A stretch of 42,029 bases of DNA from Mycobacterium sp. 1165178.9 (GCF_001673555.1 NZ_LZMB01000514.1:1-42029), one strand, 5' to 3'. Counted from the stretch's first letter, positions 1 to 8,687 are shown. Notes: generated from the letters alone by a model not told the origin. Numbers and translations are program-made.

Positions 1-939
1 GATCTCCTCATGGCCGACGGCACCGTCCGCACCATCACCCCGGACGGCGACGATGCCGAGCTGTTCTGGGCGACCGTCGGCGGCAACGGCCTGACCGGGA
101 TCGTGCTGCGCGCCACCATCGCGATGACGCCGACCGAGACGGCCTACTTCATCGCCGACGGCGTTGCCACCAAGGACCTCGACGAAACGGTCGCCATTCA
201 CCTCGACGGCAGCGAGGCCAACTACACGTACTCCAGCGCCTGGTTCGACCTGATCAGCCCACCGCCGAAGCTGGGCCGGGCCGCGGTCAGCCGCGGCAGC
301 CTGGCCAAGCTCGATCAGCTGCCGAAGAAGCTGGCCAAGAACCCGCTGAAATTCGATGCGCCGCAGCTATTGACGGTGCCGGACGTGTTCCCGGTCAGCG
401 CGATGAACAAGCTGTCGTTCATGGCGATCGGCGAGGTGTATTACCGGCTGGGCGGAACGTACAGCGGCAAGATCCAGAACCTGTCGCAGTTCTATCACAT
501 GCTCGACCTGGTCAGCGGTTGGAACAATGCTTACGGCCCAAGGGGTTTCGCACAACACCAGTTCCTGGTGCCGCCGGACGCGATGGACGAATTCAAGGCG
601 ATCATCCGCTGGATTCAGACCAGCGGCCACTACTCGGCGCTGAACGTGTTCAAGCTCTTCGGCCCGGGCAACCGCGCGCCGCTGAGTTTCCCGATGGCCG
701 GCTGGAACGTCGCCATGGACTTCCCCAACAAGCCGGGGATCAACGAGTTCCTCAACGAACTCGACAGGCGCGTGCTGGAATTTGGCGGAAGGGTATACAC
801 CGCCAAGGATTCTCGCGTGAGCGCCGAAACCTTCCACGCCATGTATCCACGCATCGACGAATGGATCGCGGTGCGCCGCAAGGCCGATCCCTTGCGGGTC
901 TTCGCCTCCGACATGGCCCGACGTTTGGAGCTGCTCTAA
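1..939 (+). CDS. dprE1: DprE1, decaprenylphosphoryl-beta-D-ribose oxidase (5' truncated by window)
   Basis: FAD enzyme that oxidises decaprenylphosphoryl-ribose to the 2-keto intermediate, the first half of the epimerisation giving the arabinose donor DPA. The open frame runs from base 1 (Asp-Leu-Leu-Met), so the first ATG at 10 is internal; about 313 codons remain of the roughly 460 usual, and the missing part is the N-terminal FAD domain. The C-terminus [12 protein letters not shown] matches the family. The conserved Lys in YTAKDSR (Lys418 in M. tuberculosis) is present. The position of the benzothiazinone-reactive Cys387 (GWNICVDFP in M. tuberculosis) reads GWNVAMDFP here, with Ala codon GCC at 712-714. 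The stop TAA is directly followed by the dprE2 ATG, so the two are coupled. Confidence 0.96.
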   Translation, partial: DLLMADGTVRTITPDGDDAELFWATVGGNGLTGIVLRATIAMTPTETAYFIADGVATKDLDETVAIHLDGSEANYTYSSAWFDLISPPPKLGRAAVSRGSLAKLDQLPKKLAKNPLKFDAPQLLTVPDVFPVSAMNKLSFMAIGEVYYRLGGTYSGKIQNLSQFYHMLDLVSGWNNAYGPRGFAQHQFLVPPDAMDEFKAIIRWIQTSGHYSALNVFKLFGPGNRAPLSFPMAGWNVAMDFPNKPGINEFLNELDRRVLEFGGRVYTAKDSRVSAETFHAMYPRIDEWIAVRRKADPLRVFASDMARRLELL

Positions 940-1704
940 ATGGTGCTCGATGCCGTAGGGAATCCGCAGACCATCCTGCTGCTCGGCGGAACCTCCGAGA
1001 TCGGCCTGGCGATCTGCGAGCGCTACCTGCAGAACGCGCACGCGCGGATTGTGTTGGCCGCCATGCCCAGCGACCCGGCGCGCGATGCCGCGGTGGCGCA
1101 GATGCAGGCCGCGGGCGCGCGTTCGGTCGAGTTGATCGATTTCGAGGCCACCGATCCCGACACCCACCCGAAGATGATCGAGGCGGCCTTCGCCAACGGT
1201 GACGTCGACGTGGCCATTGTCGCTTTCGGCATCCTCGGTGATGCCGAAGAGCTGTGGCAGAACCAGCACAAGGCGGTGCTGGCCGCCGAAATCAATTACA
1301 CCGCAGCGGTTTCGGTGGGCGTCCTGCTGGGCGAGAAGATGCGGGCCCAGGGCTTCGGCCAGATCATCGCGATGAGCTCCGCCGCCGGCGAGCGGGTACG
1401 GCGGTCCAACTTCGTCTACGGCTCCACAAAAGCGGGATTGGACGGCTTCTACCTGGGGCTTTCGGAAGCATTGCGCGAGTATGGCGTTCGCGTGCTGGTG
1501 ATCCGGCCCGGCCAGGTGCGTACCCGGATGAGCGCACACGTCAAGGAAGCGCCGCTGACCGTCGACAAAGAGTATGTTGCCAACCTCGCGGTGACCGCGG
1601 CCGCCAAAGGTAAGGAATTGGTTTGGGCACCAGCAGCATTCCGTTATGTGATGATGGTGTTGCGACACGTCCCGCGTCCCATCTTCCGCAAGCTTCCCAT
1701 CTGA
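940..1704 (+). CDS. dprE2: DprE2, decaprenylphosphoryl-2-keto-erythro-pentose reductase
   Basis: Short-chain dehydrogenase that reduces the DprE1 product with NADH to decaprenylphosphoryl-arabinose. The 254-residue length is normal. The N-terminus carries the Rossmann motif [13 protein letters not shown] (residues about 11-23), and the catalytic Ser-Tyr-Lys pattern appears as MSSAAGERV followed by YGSTK near residues 160-165. The start ATG abuts the dprE1 stop (TAAATG). The stop TGA at 1702-1704 is two bases before the aftA ATG, so dprE1-dprE2-aftA-embC looks like one transcript. Nothing unusual is seen. Confidence 0.96.
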   Translation: MVLDAVGNPQTILLLGGTSEIGLAICERYLQNAHARIVLAAMPSDPARDAAVAQMQAAGARSVELIDFEATDPDTHPKMIEAAFANGDVDVAIVAFGILGDAEELWQNQHKAVLAAEINYTAAVSVGVLLGEKMRAQGFGQIIAMSSAAGERVRRSNFVYGSTKAGLDGFYLGLSEALREYGVRVLVIRPGQVRTRMSAHVKEAPLTVDKEYVANLAVTAAAKGKELVWAPAAFRYVMMVLRHVPRPIFRKLPI

Positions 1705-1706
1705 TA

Positions 1707-3727
1707 ATGCGGAACGCGCTGGCCACCCTCGGCCAGATGGCCTTGGCGGTGCTGGTCGCGGTTGCCGTCGCGGTGGTATCGCTGATCGCCATCTCCCGGG
1801 TCCAGTGGCCGGCGTTTCCGTCGTCCAATCAGCTGCACGCGCTGACCACCGTCGGGCAGGTCGGCTGCCTGGCCGGCCTGGTCGCCGTCGGCTTCGTGTG
1901 GCGGCGTTGTGCCCGTCCGCGCGGCCGGCTGCTGGCCCAACTGGCCGGGCTGGCGTTCGTCTCCGCGTTCACCGTCGTGACCCTCGGCATGCCGCTGGGC
2001 GCGACCAAGCTGTACCTGTTCGGCATCTCCGCGACCAGCAGTTCCGCACCGAATACGTGACCCGTCTGGCCGACAGCCCCGCCCTGCGCGACATGACCTA
2101 TCTCGGGCTGCCGCCGTATTACCCACCGGGCTGGTTCTGGATCGGCGGGCGCGCCGCGGCGCTCGGCGGGGCGCCGGCATGGGAGATCTTCAAGCCGTGG
2201 GCCATCACCTCGATCACCATCGCCGTCGCGGTCGCGCTGGTGCTGTGGTGGCGCATGGTCCGCTTCGAATACGCGCTGATCGTCACCACCGCGACCGCGG
2301 CGGTGACCCTGGCCTACGGCTCGCCCGAGCCGTACTCGGCGATGATCACCATGTTGTTGCCGCCGATGCTGGTGCTGACCTGGTCGGGGCTGCGCGCCGG
2401 TGAGCGTGGGACTGCCCGCGCAACCGACACCGAGCGTGAAACCAACCGCACAGTCGAGTCCGAGCGTGAAACTAACTTCACACTCGCGGCAGCGGAGCGG
2501 GAGGAACCGGGCGCGCCTGGCCGTGCGGGCTGGGGCGCGGTGATCGCGGCTGGGCTGTTTCTCGGCTGGACGGCCACCTGGTACACGCTGCTGTTCGGGT
2601 TCAGCGCGTTCACGCTTGCGTTGATGGCCCTGTGGCTGGCCGGCGTGCGCTGGCGCCGGAACCGGAAGACCGGCGGCCTCAAAGCCTCTCTCGATCCACT
2701 GCGGCGGTTGGCCGTCATCGCCGGCATCGCCGTGGTGATCGCGTGCACGACGTGGCTCCCGTTCGTGGTGCGCGCGGTCCACAGCCCGGTCAGCAACTCC
2801 GGCAGCGCCATGCATTACCTACCGGCCGACGGCGCCGAGTTGACGTTCCCGATGCTGCAGTTCACGCTGCTGGGCATCGTCTGCCTGATCGGCACCCTGT
2901 GGCTGGTGCTGCGGGCCCGATCCTCGGTGCGGGCGGGCGCGCTGGCCATCGGCGTGCTGGCCATCTACCTGTGGTCGCTGCTGTCGATGCTCACCACGCT
3001 GGCGCGCACCACCCTGTTGTCGTTCCGGCTGCAGCCGACCCTGAGCGTGTTGCTGGTCGCCGCCGGGGCGTTCGGGTTCCTCGAACTCGCGCAGGCGCTG
3101 GCCGCCGCGGGCCGCGACCGCAGCTGGGGCCGCGCAATAGCCCCGGTGGCCGGCGCCATCGGCCTGGCTGCCGCGATCGCGTTCAGCCAGGACATCCCCG
3201 ACGTGCTGCGGCCCGACCTCACCATCGCCTACACCGACACCGACGGTCACGGGCAGCGCGGGGACCGCCGACCACCCAGCGCCGAGAAGTTCTACGCCAC
3301 AATCGATCACGCCATCACGCAGGTGACCGGCAAGCCCCGCGACCAGACCGTGGTGATGACGGCCGACTACAGCTTCCTGTCCTTCTACCCGTACTGGGGA
3401 TTCCAGGGGCTCACCTCGCACTACGCCAACCCGCTCGCCCAGTTCGACCTGCGCGCCGCGCAGATCAACAAGTGGTCCAACCTCAAGACCGCAGACGAGT
3501 TGATTCACGCCCTGGACACCTGCCCGTGGCCGCCGCCGACGGTTTTCCTGATGCGCCGCGGGGCGGGAGGCAATTACACGCTGCGATTGGCCGAGGACGT
3601 CTACCCAAACCAGCCCAACGTGCGGCGATACACGGTCGATCTGCGCGGGGCCCTGTTCGACAACCCGCGTTTCGTCGTCCAGAGCGTCGGCCCATTCGTA
3701 CTGGCCATCCGCAAGCCGGGGGCGTAA
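1707..3727 (+). CDS. aftA: AftA, priming arabinofuranosyltransferase, with an apparent -1 frameshift
   Basis: Membrane GT-C enzyme that adds the first arabinose to galactan, using DPA. The N-terminal part (ATG 1707, [19 protein letters not shown], with hydrophobic segments) reads in one frame up to LYLFGIS near 2030 and then hits TGA at 2058-2060. The remainder ([12 protein letters not shown] through AIRKPGA) continues in another frame from 2033. M. tuberculosis AftA reads [16 protein letters not shown], so one base, probably a G, is missing at about 2031-2034. AftA is essential in M. tuberculosis, so a sequencing or assembly error is the simplest explanation; a true lesion would be remarkable. 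A three-unit 30-bp repeat adds about 30 residues relative to M. tuberculosis (2402-2491). The C-terminal domain is soluble and extracytoplasmic. embC starts 6 bp downstream. Confidence 0.9.
2402..2491 (+). repeat. Three imperfect 30-bp tandem units inside aftA
   Basis: Units at 2402-2431, 2432-2461 and 2462-2491 each encode ten residues: [31 protein letters not shown] fourth partial unit (EREE) follows. The last unit contains an imperfect inverted repeat, CGAGCGTGAA with TTCACACTCG. M. tuberculosis AftA lacks this segment. It falls in a hydrophilic loop between membrane segments and keeps the frame. Confidence 0.85.
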
Positions 3728-3733
3728 CTGCTG

Positions 3734-6700
3734 ATGAGCACCGACACTGCGCCTCAAACGGCCAAAGAACTAGCATCTAGCTCCGTGAACGACAGGGAAG
3801 CGAATCACCGGATCGCCCGGCTGGTTGCTTCCGTCGCGGGGCTGCTCGGCGTGCTGCTGGCGATCGCCACCCCGCTGCTTCCGGTCGACCAGACCACCGC
3901 CCAACTGAACTGGCCGCAGAACGGCACCTTCGGCAGCGTCGACGCACCGCTGATCGGCTACGTCGCCACGGATTTGACCGTCACCGTCCCGTGCCAGGCC
4001 GCCGCCGGTCAGTCCGGCGGAGGCAACGCCGGCAAGACGGTGTTGTTGTCGACGGTGCCCAAGCAGGCACCGAAGGCCGTGGACCGGGGGCTGCTGATCG
4101 TGCGCGCCAACAACGACCTGGTGCTGGTGGTGCGCAACGTCCCGGTGGTGACCGCGCCGCTGAGCCAGGTGCTCAGCCCGGCCTGCCAGCGGTTGACCTT
4201 CACCGCGCACGCCGACCGCGTCACCGCCGAGTTCGTCGGGCTGACCCAGGGGCCCAACGCCGAGCATCCCGGCTCGCCGCTGCGCGGCGAGAAAAGCGGC
4301 TACGACTTTCGGCCCCAGATCGTCGGCGTCTTCACGGATCTGAGCGGACCGGCGCCGTCGGGCCTGAACTTCTCGGCGACCATCGACACCCGCTACAGCA
4401 GCAGCCCCACGCCGCTGAAGATGGCCGCGATGATCCTCGGGCTGGTGCTCACGGCCGCCGCCCTGGTCGCCCTGCACGTCCTCGACACCGCCGACGGGAC
4501 CCGGCACCGCCGCTTCCTGCCCGCCCGCTGGTGGTCGATCGGCGGGCTGGACGCGCTGGTCATCGGCGTGCTGGTGTGGTGGCATTTCGTCGGCGCCAAC
4601 ACTTCCGACGACGGCTACATCCTGACCATGGCCCGGGTATCCGAGCACGCCGGCTACATGGCCAACTACTACCGGTGGCTCGGCACGCCCGAAGCGCCGT
4701 TCGGCTGGTACTACGACCTGCTGGCGCTGTGGGCACACGTGAGCGCCACCAGCGTCTGGATGCGGTTGCCTACCCTCGCGATGGCGCTGACGTGCTGGTG
4801 GGTCATCAGCCGGGAAGTCATGCCCCGGCTGGGCCACGCCGTCAAGCAGAACCGCGCCGCGGCCTGGACCGCGGCGGGCATGTTCCTGGCCGTCTGGCTG
4901 CCGCTGGACAACGGACTGCGCCCGGAGCCGATCATCGCCCTGGGCATCCTGCTGACCTGGTGCTCGGTGGAACGCGCGGTGGCGACCAGCCGGCTGCTGC
5001 CGGTGGCGATCGCCTGCATCATCGGCGCGCTGACCCTGTTCTCGGGGCCGACGGGCATCGCCTCGATCGGCGCGCTGCTGGTGGCGATCGGGCCGCTGCG
5101 GACGATCCTGCACCGCCGCTCCAAACGGTTCGGCGCGCTACCGCTGATCGCCCCCCTGCTGGCCGCGGTCACCGTCACGGCCATCCTGATCTTCCGCGAC
5201 CAGACGCTGACCGGCGAGATCCAGGCCAGCATGCTCAAGCGTGCCGTCGGGCCCAGCCTCAGCTGGTTCGACGAACACACCCGCTACGAGCGGCTGTTCA
5301 TGGCCAGCCCCGACGGGTCGGTCGCCCGCCGCTTCGCGGTGCTGGCGCTGATTCTCGCGCTCGGCATCACGGTCGCAATGTCGTTGCGCAAGGGCCGGAT
5401 TCCGGGCACGGCCACCGGGCCCAGCCGGCGCATCGTCGGGATCACCATCATCTCCTTCGTGGCGATGATGTTCACGCCCACCAAATGGACCCACCACTTC
5501 GGAGTGTTCGCCGGACTGGCCGGGCCGCTGGGCGCGCTCGCCGCGGTCGCGGTCACCTCCGTGGCGATGCGCTCCCGGCGCAACCGCACCGTGTACGCCG
5601 CGGTGGTGCTGTTCCTGGTGGCGTTGTCGTTCGCCAGCGTCAACGGTTGGTGGTACGTATCGAATTTCGGTGTGCCGTGGTCGAATGAGTTCCCGGCCTG
5701 GCATTACGCCTTCGCCACCGCGCTGCTCGGGTTGACCGTGGTGGTGCTGCTACTGGCGGCGTGGTTCCACTTCGTCGACCCGCACAACGGGCCACCCAAG
5801 ACCCGCCTGGGCACGCGGGCCGCCGGAATCGTCCAGTCCCCCTTGGCAATCGCGACCTGGTTGCTGGTGGTGTTCGAGGTCGCTTCGCTGACCCTGGCGA
5901 TGACCGGCCAGTATCCGGCGTGGTCGGTCGGTCGCTCCAACCTGCAGGCCTTGACCGGCAAGTCCTGCGGACTGGCCGAAGACGTGCTGGTGGAACAAGA
6001 CCCGGGCGCCGGCATGCTGACGCCGGTGAGCGCACCGGGCGGCCCTTCGGTGGGAGAAGCCCTGGGCGCGGGCTTGTCGGAAGCCTTCACGCCCAACGGG
6101 ATTCCCGCCGACGTGCGCGCGGACCCGGTGATGGACCGCCCGGGTGACCGCAGCTTCGTCAACGACGAGGAGAAGACCGGCAGCAACCAGGCCGGCACCG
6201 AGGGCGGCACCACCCCCGCACCGGGGATCAATGGCTCGTCCGCCCAGCTGCCCTTCAACCTCGACCCCGCGCGCACACCGGTGCTGGGCAGCTGGCGCTC
6301 CGGCATCCAGGTGCCCGCGCACCTGCGGTCCAGCTGGTACCGAATACCCGACCGGGACAAGGCGGGACCCCTGCTGGTGGTGAGTGCGGCCGGTCGCTTC
6401 GACCCGCGTGAGGTCCAGGTGCAATGGGCCACCGACGATCAGGCGGCCGGCGGACACCCCGGCGGTTCACTCCAATTCGCGGACGTGGGCGCGTCGCCGG
6501 CCTGGCGCAACCTGCGGTTGGCGATGTCCGCAATTCCCAATACCGCCACCCAGATTCGGCTGGTCGCCGACGACGAAGACCTGGCTCCGCAGCACTGGAT
6601 CGCGCTGACCGCGCCGAGGATTCCGCAGCTGCGCACGCTGCAGGACGTGGTGGGCTCCACCGACCCGGTGTTTTTGGACTGGCTCGTCGGGCTGGCCTTC

Positions 6701-7009
6701 CCCTGCCAACGACCGTTCGGCCATCAGAACGGCGTCGACGAGACTCCGAGATGGCGCATCCTGCCGGACCGATTCGGAGCCGAGGCCAACTCACCGGTGA
6801 TGGACAACAACGGCGGCGGCCCGTTGGGCGTCACCGAGCTGTTGACCAAGGCGACCACCATGGCCACCTATCTCAACGGCGACTGGTCTCGCGATTGGGG
6901 CTCGCTGCAACGGCTGACGCCCTACTACCCCGACGCCGAACCCGCCCACCTGTTGCTGGGGACGGCCACGCGCAGCGGCCTGTGGGGGCCCGCGCCACTG
7001 AGACATTAA
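3734..7009 (+). CDS. embC: EmbC, arabinosyltransferase (LAM arabinan)
   Basis: Polytopic GT-C arabinosyltransferase that extends arabinan of lipoarabinomannan using DPA; it is one of the ethambutol targets. Length 1091 aa, close to the 1094 of M. tuberculosis. Visible features: hydrophobic segment at about 27-50 ending [18 protein letters not shown], extracytoplasmic N-terminal domain, GT-C acidic motif ANTSDDGY (Asp292-Asp293), [10 protein letters not shown], the FMASPDGSVARR loop, FTPTKWTHHF, and the large C-terminal carbohydrate-binding domain (from about residue 720) with FPCQRPFGH. The NGLRPEP and GTATRSGLWGPAPLR end identify EmbC rather than EmbA or EmbB. I took ATG 3734; GTG 3785 is an alternative. 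In M. tuberculosis embA follows within about 90 bp, but here three unrelated genes intervene. Confidence 0.96.
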   Translation: MSTDTAPQTAKELASSSVNDREANHRIARLVASVAGLLGVLLAIATPLLPVDQTTAQLNWPQNGTFGSVDAPLIGYVATDLTVTVPCQAAAGQSGGGNAGKTVLLSTVPKQAPKAVDRGLLIVRANNDLVLVVRNVPVVTAPLSQVLSPACQRLTFTAHADRVTAEFVGLTQGPNAEHPGSPLRGEKSGYDFRPQIVGVFTDLSGPAPSGLNFSATIDTRYSSSPTPLKMAAMILGLVLTAAALVALHVLDTADGTRHRRFLPARWWSIGGLDALVIGVLVWWHFVGANTSDDGYILTMARVSEHAGYMANYYRWLGTPEAPFGWYYDLLALWAHVSATSVWMRLPTLAMALTCWWVISREVMPRLGHAVKQNRAAAWTAAGMFLAVWLPLDNGLRPEPIIALGILLTWCSVERAVATSRLLPVAIACIIGALTLFSGPTGIASIGALLVAIGPLRTILHRRSKRFGALPLIAPLLAAVTVTAILIFRDQTLTGEIQASMLKRAVGPSLSWFDEHTRYERLFMASPDGSVARRFAVLALILALGITVAMSLRKGRIPGTATGPSRRIVGITIISFVAMMFTPTKWTHHFGVFAGLAGPLGALAAVAVTSVAMRSRRNRTVYAAVVLFLVALSFASVNGWWYVSNFGVPWSNEFPAWHYAFATALLGLTVVVLLLAAWFHFVDPHNGPPKTRLGTRAAGIVQSPLAIATWLLVVFEVASLTLAMTGQYPAWSVGRSNLQALTGKSCGLAEDVLVEQDPGAGMLTPVSAPGGPSVGEALGAGLSEAFTPNGIPADVRADPVMDRPGDRSFVNDEEKTGSNQAGTEGGTTPAPGINGSSAQLPFNLDPARTPVLGSWRSGIQVPAHLRSSWYRIPDRDKAGPLLVVSAAGRFDPREVQVQWATDDQAAGGHPGGSLQFADVGASPAWRNLRLAMSAIPNTATQIRLVADDEDLAPQHWIALTAPRIPQLRTLQDVVGSTDPVFLDWLVGLAFPCQRPFGHQNGVDETPRWRILPDRFGAEANSPVMDNNGGGPLGVTELLTKATTMATYLNGDWSRDWGSLQRLTPYYPDAEPAHLLLGTATRSGLWGPAPLRH

Positions 7010-7043
7010 GGCGCACAATACGTCTCGAGCAGCCGCGCTCTTT

Positions 7044-7059
7044 GCCCGGCGTATCGGGC
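7044..7059 (+). terminator. Weak hairpin downstream of embC
   Basis: GCCCG (7044-7048) pairs with CGGGC (7055-7059) over a 6-nt loop, 35 bp after the embC stop. There is no T-tract, so termination is only suggested. Its position before a new promoter fits the end of the dprE1-embC transcript. Confidence 0.3.
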
Positions 7060-7096
7060 GCGCATAGTCGCCCGGGACCCTTGAGGTCCGCTATCG

Positions 7097-7117
7097 GTAA
7101 GTCTACACTTACGGTTC
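7097..7117 (+). promoter_or_regulatory. Leaderless promoter with operator-like palindrome for the arsR cassette
   Basis: GTAAGTCTACACTTAC (7097-7112) is a near-perfect palindrome with two mismatched positions. It contains a TANNNT -10 hexamer, TACACT (7104-7109). A start site 7-9 bases later would fall on or next to the GTG at 7118, giving a leaderless mRNA. No Shine-Dalgarno sequence precedes that GTG. An ArsR dimer bound here would cover the -10, so autoregulation is a reasonable inference. Confidence 0.6.
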
Positions 7118-7441
7118 GTGGTCACTTACCAAGCGAGTGACGTCTGGCTGGCGCTGGCGGACGGGACACGGCGGGCCATCGTGGAGCGCCTTGCGCACGG
7201 CCCGTCGGCGGTCGGTGATTTGGCTCGCGATCTGCCCGTCAGCAGGCCGGCGGTGTCCCAGCACCTCAAGGTGCTCAAGTCCGCCGGGCTGGTGCGCGAC
7301 CGCGCCGCGGGAACCCGTCGGGTCTATCAGCTCGACCCCACCGGTCTGCAGGCGTTACGCGCCGATCTCGACCGATTCTGGACGCAAGCGCTGGCCGGCT
7401 ACGCGCAGACCATCGACGAGATGAACGAAGGAGCAACATGA
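7118..7441 (+). CDS. ArsR-family winged-helix regulator (Rv2034-like)
   Basis: 107-residue ArsR/SmtB-type repressor. The helix-turn-helix is visible as SAVGDLARDLPVSRPAVSQ followed by HLKVLKSAGLV (about residues 30-60), with a wing RDRAAGTRRVYQLD. No Cys or His metal-binding cluster of the ArsR or SmtB sensors is seen, so it is probably not a metal sensor. Length, sequence and the next two genes match M. tuberculosis Rv2034-Rv2035-Rv2036; Rv2034 has been reported to regulate its own operon and phoP/dosR. The GTG start has a palindrome overlapping the -10 just upstream. The stop overlaps the next start (ATGA). In M. tuberculosis this operon is far from the emb locus, so its place between embC and embA is unusual. 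Confidence 0.88.
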   Translation: MVTYQASDVWLALADGTRRAIVERLAHGPSAVGDLARDLPVSRPAVSQHLKVLKSAGLVRDRAAGTRRVYQLDPTGLQALRADLDRFWTQALAGYAQTIDEMNEGAT

Positions 7442-7923
7442 CCCAGCGGACTCCCGACGTCCACCATCACGTCGTCGTCAACGCACCCATCGAGCGCGCG
7501 TTCGCAGTCTTCACCGAACAGTTCGGCGCATTCAAGCCGCGTGAGCACAATCTGTTGGCGGTTCCGATCGCCGAGACAGTGTTCGAACCCCAAGTGGGCG
7601 GCCATATTTACGACCGAGGCGTCGACGGCAGCGTGTGCCGATGGGCGCGAATCCTGGTCTACGAGCCGCCTCACCGCGTGATGTTCAGCTGGGACATCGG
7701 TCCGACATGGCAGGTGGAAACCGACCCGGCCAAGACAAGCGAGGTCGAAGTGCGCTTCACCGCGGAGTCCGACGATCGCACCCGCGTCGAACTGCAACAC
7801 CGCCATCTGGACCGGCACGGGCCGGCCTGGGAGTCCGTCGCCGACGGCGTCGACGGCGACGCGGGTTGGCCGTTGTACCTACGCCGGTATGTGGGGCTGT
7901 TCAGCGGCGGTGACCCGCGATGA
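7438..7923 (+). CDS. SRPBCC/AHSA1-domain protein (Rv2035-like)
   Basis: 161-residue protein of the START/Bet v 1 (SRPBCC, AHSA1) fold. Family signs are the opening strand HHHVVVNAPIERAFAVFTE, the PQVGGHIYDRG segment, VLVYEPPHRVMFSWDIG, and VEVRFTAESDDRTRVELQH. Such proteins bind hydrophobic ligands in a central cavity; AHSA1-like members are often paired with ArsR regulators, as here. The ligand is unknown. The gene overlaps arsR and the downstream gene by four bases each (ATGA), so the three proteins should be made together. It is soluble, with no signal peptide. Confidence 0.85.
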   Translation: MTQRTPDVHHHVVVNAPIERAFAVFTEQFGAFKPREHNLLAVPIAETVFEPQVGGHIYDRGVDGSVCRWARILVYEPPHRVMFSWDIGPTWQVETDPAKTSEVEVRFTAESDDRTRVELQHRHLDRHGPAWESVADGVDGDAGWPLYLRRYVGLFSGGDPR

Positions 7924-8543
7924 GCTCCGACCTGATGGACATGGCCTGCCAGGAGAGGGCCGACCTCGCGGAATTCCTTGCCACGCTGACACCGCAAGAC
8001 TGGGACGCGCCCACGCTGTGTACCCGCTGGACCGTGAAAGATGTTGTCGCGCATGTGATCAGCTATGAAGAGCTGGGCCCGCTGGGGCTGCTCAAACGGT
8101 TCGCCAAAGGCCGGATCGTGCGGGCAAACCAGGTGGGCGTCGACGAATTCGCGGCTCTGACCCCGCAACAGCTGCTGGAATTCCTGCGCACCCACCTCCA
8201 ACCACGCGGATTGACAGCAGGTTTCGGCGGGATGATCGCACTCGTCGACGGCACAATTCATCACCAGGACATTCGGCGCGCGCTTGACCGGCCGCGCGAC
8301 GTGCCGCCCGATCGGCTCGCGCGAATCCTTCCCCTGGTGCCCGGTAATCCCCGACTTGGCGCGGGCCGCAGGATCCGGGGCTTGCGCCTGCGCGCCACCG
8401 ATGTCGAGTGGACGCACGGCGACGGGCCCGAGGTGACCGGCCCCGGCGAGGCGCTCCTGCTGGCCATGACCGGGCGCCCGGCCGCGCTGGCCGACCTCGC
8501 CGGGCCCGGGGTTGGGACGCTGGCGGACCGGGTCCGCAAATAG
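7920..8543 (+). CDS. DinB/maleylpyruvate-isomerase-like (TIGR03083-type) protein (Rv2036-like)
   Basis: 207-residue four-helix-bundle protein of the mycothiol-dependent DinB/MDMPI superfamily. The N-terminus shows the family pattern LAEFLATLTPQDWDAPTLC, TRWTVKDVVAHVISYE, and a later DGTIHHQDIRRAL. The His of VVAHV and the His-x-x-Asp of the HHQD motif are the expected metal ligands. Members include mycothiol-dependent isomerases and transferases; the substrate here cannot be read. Third gene of the arsR cassette, coupled by ATGA overlap. It ends 144 bp before embA, and a direct repeat lies in that gap. Confidence 0.8.
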   Translation: MSSDLMDMACQERADLAEFLATLTPQDWDAPTLCTRWTVKDVVAHVISYEELGPLGLLKRFAKGRIVRANQVGVDEFAALTPQQLLEFLRTHLQPRGLTAGFGGMIALVDGTIHHQDIRRALDRPRDVPPDRLARILPLVPGNPRLGAGRRIRGLRLRATDVEWTHGDGPEVTGPGEALLLAMTGRPAALADLAGPGVGTLADRVRK

Positions 8544-8571
8544 CGTCCGGTGGCCGACCCCCCGTGTTGAA

Positions 8572-8658
8572 GCGCTGCGCGGCCCCTCGCGCGCATCGGA
8601 TGACAGCGACGGTCAGGCTCGTCGCCGGGGCGCTGCGCGGCCCCGCGTCCTCATCGGA
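8572..8658 (+). repeat. Pair of 29-bp direct repeats in the gap upstream of embA
   Basis: Copies at 8572-8600 and 8630-8658 share 25 of 29 bases. Both begin GCGCTGCGCGGCCCC and end CATCGGA, separated by 29 bp. They lie between the third cassette gene and the embA promoter and may mark the junction of an insertion or a local duplication. Confidence 0.75.
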
Positions 8659-8673
8659 CAAAGCCGCGTCGCT

Positions 8674-8687
8674 TACGATCGAGCCTC
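8674..8687 (+). promoter_or_regulatory. embA promoter -10, probably leaderless
   Basis: TACGAT (8674-8679) fits TANNNT and lies 8 bases before the GTG at 8688, placing the expected start site at or next to the first codon. The C at 8676 is at -12 from the start; in M. tuberculosis C-to-T at -12 of embA is a known ethambutol-resistance change, and here it would make TATGAT. No ribosome binding site precedes the GTG. Confidence 0.6.

Noticed and set aside
367..1668. Long minus-strand open frame (433 codons) opposite dprE1/dprE2
   Set aside because: It mirrors codon structure of two well-identified genes in high-GC DNA, has a composition rich in His, Arg and Gln, and shows no domain.
2028..2045. 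Programmed -1 frameshift in aftA
   Set aside because: The site TCCGCGACC lacks a slippery heptamer, and no other mycobacterial AftA is known to need recoding. A missing base is simpler.
2402..2491. 30-bp repeats in aftA as a CRISPR fragment
   Set aside because: There are no spacers between units and the units are in frame in a coding region.
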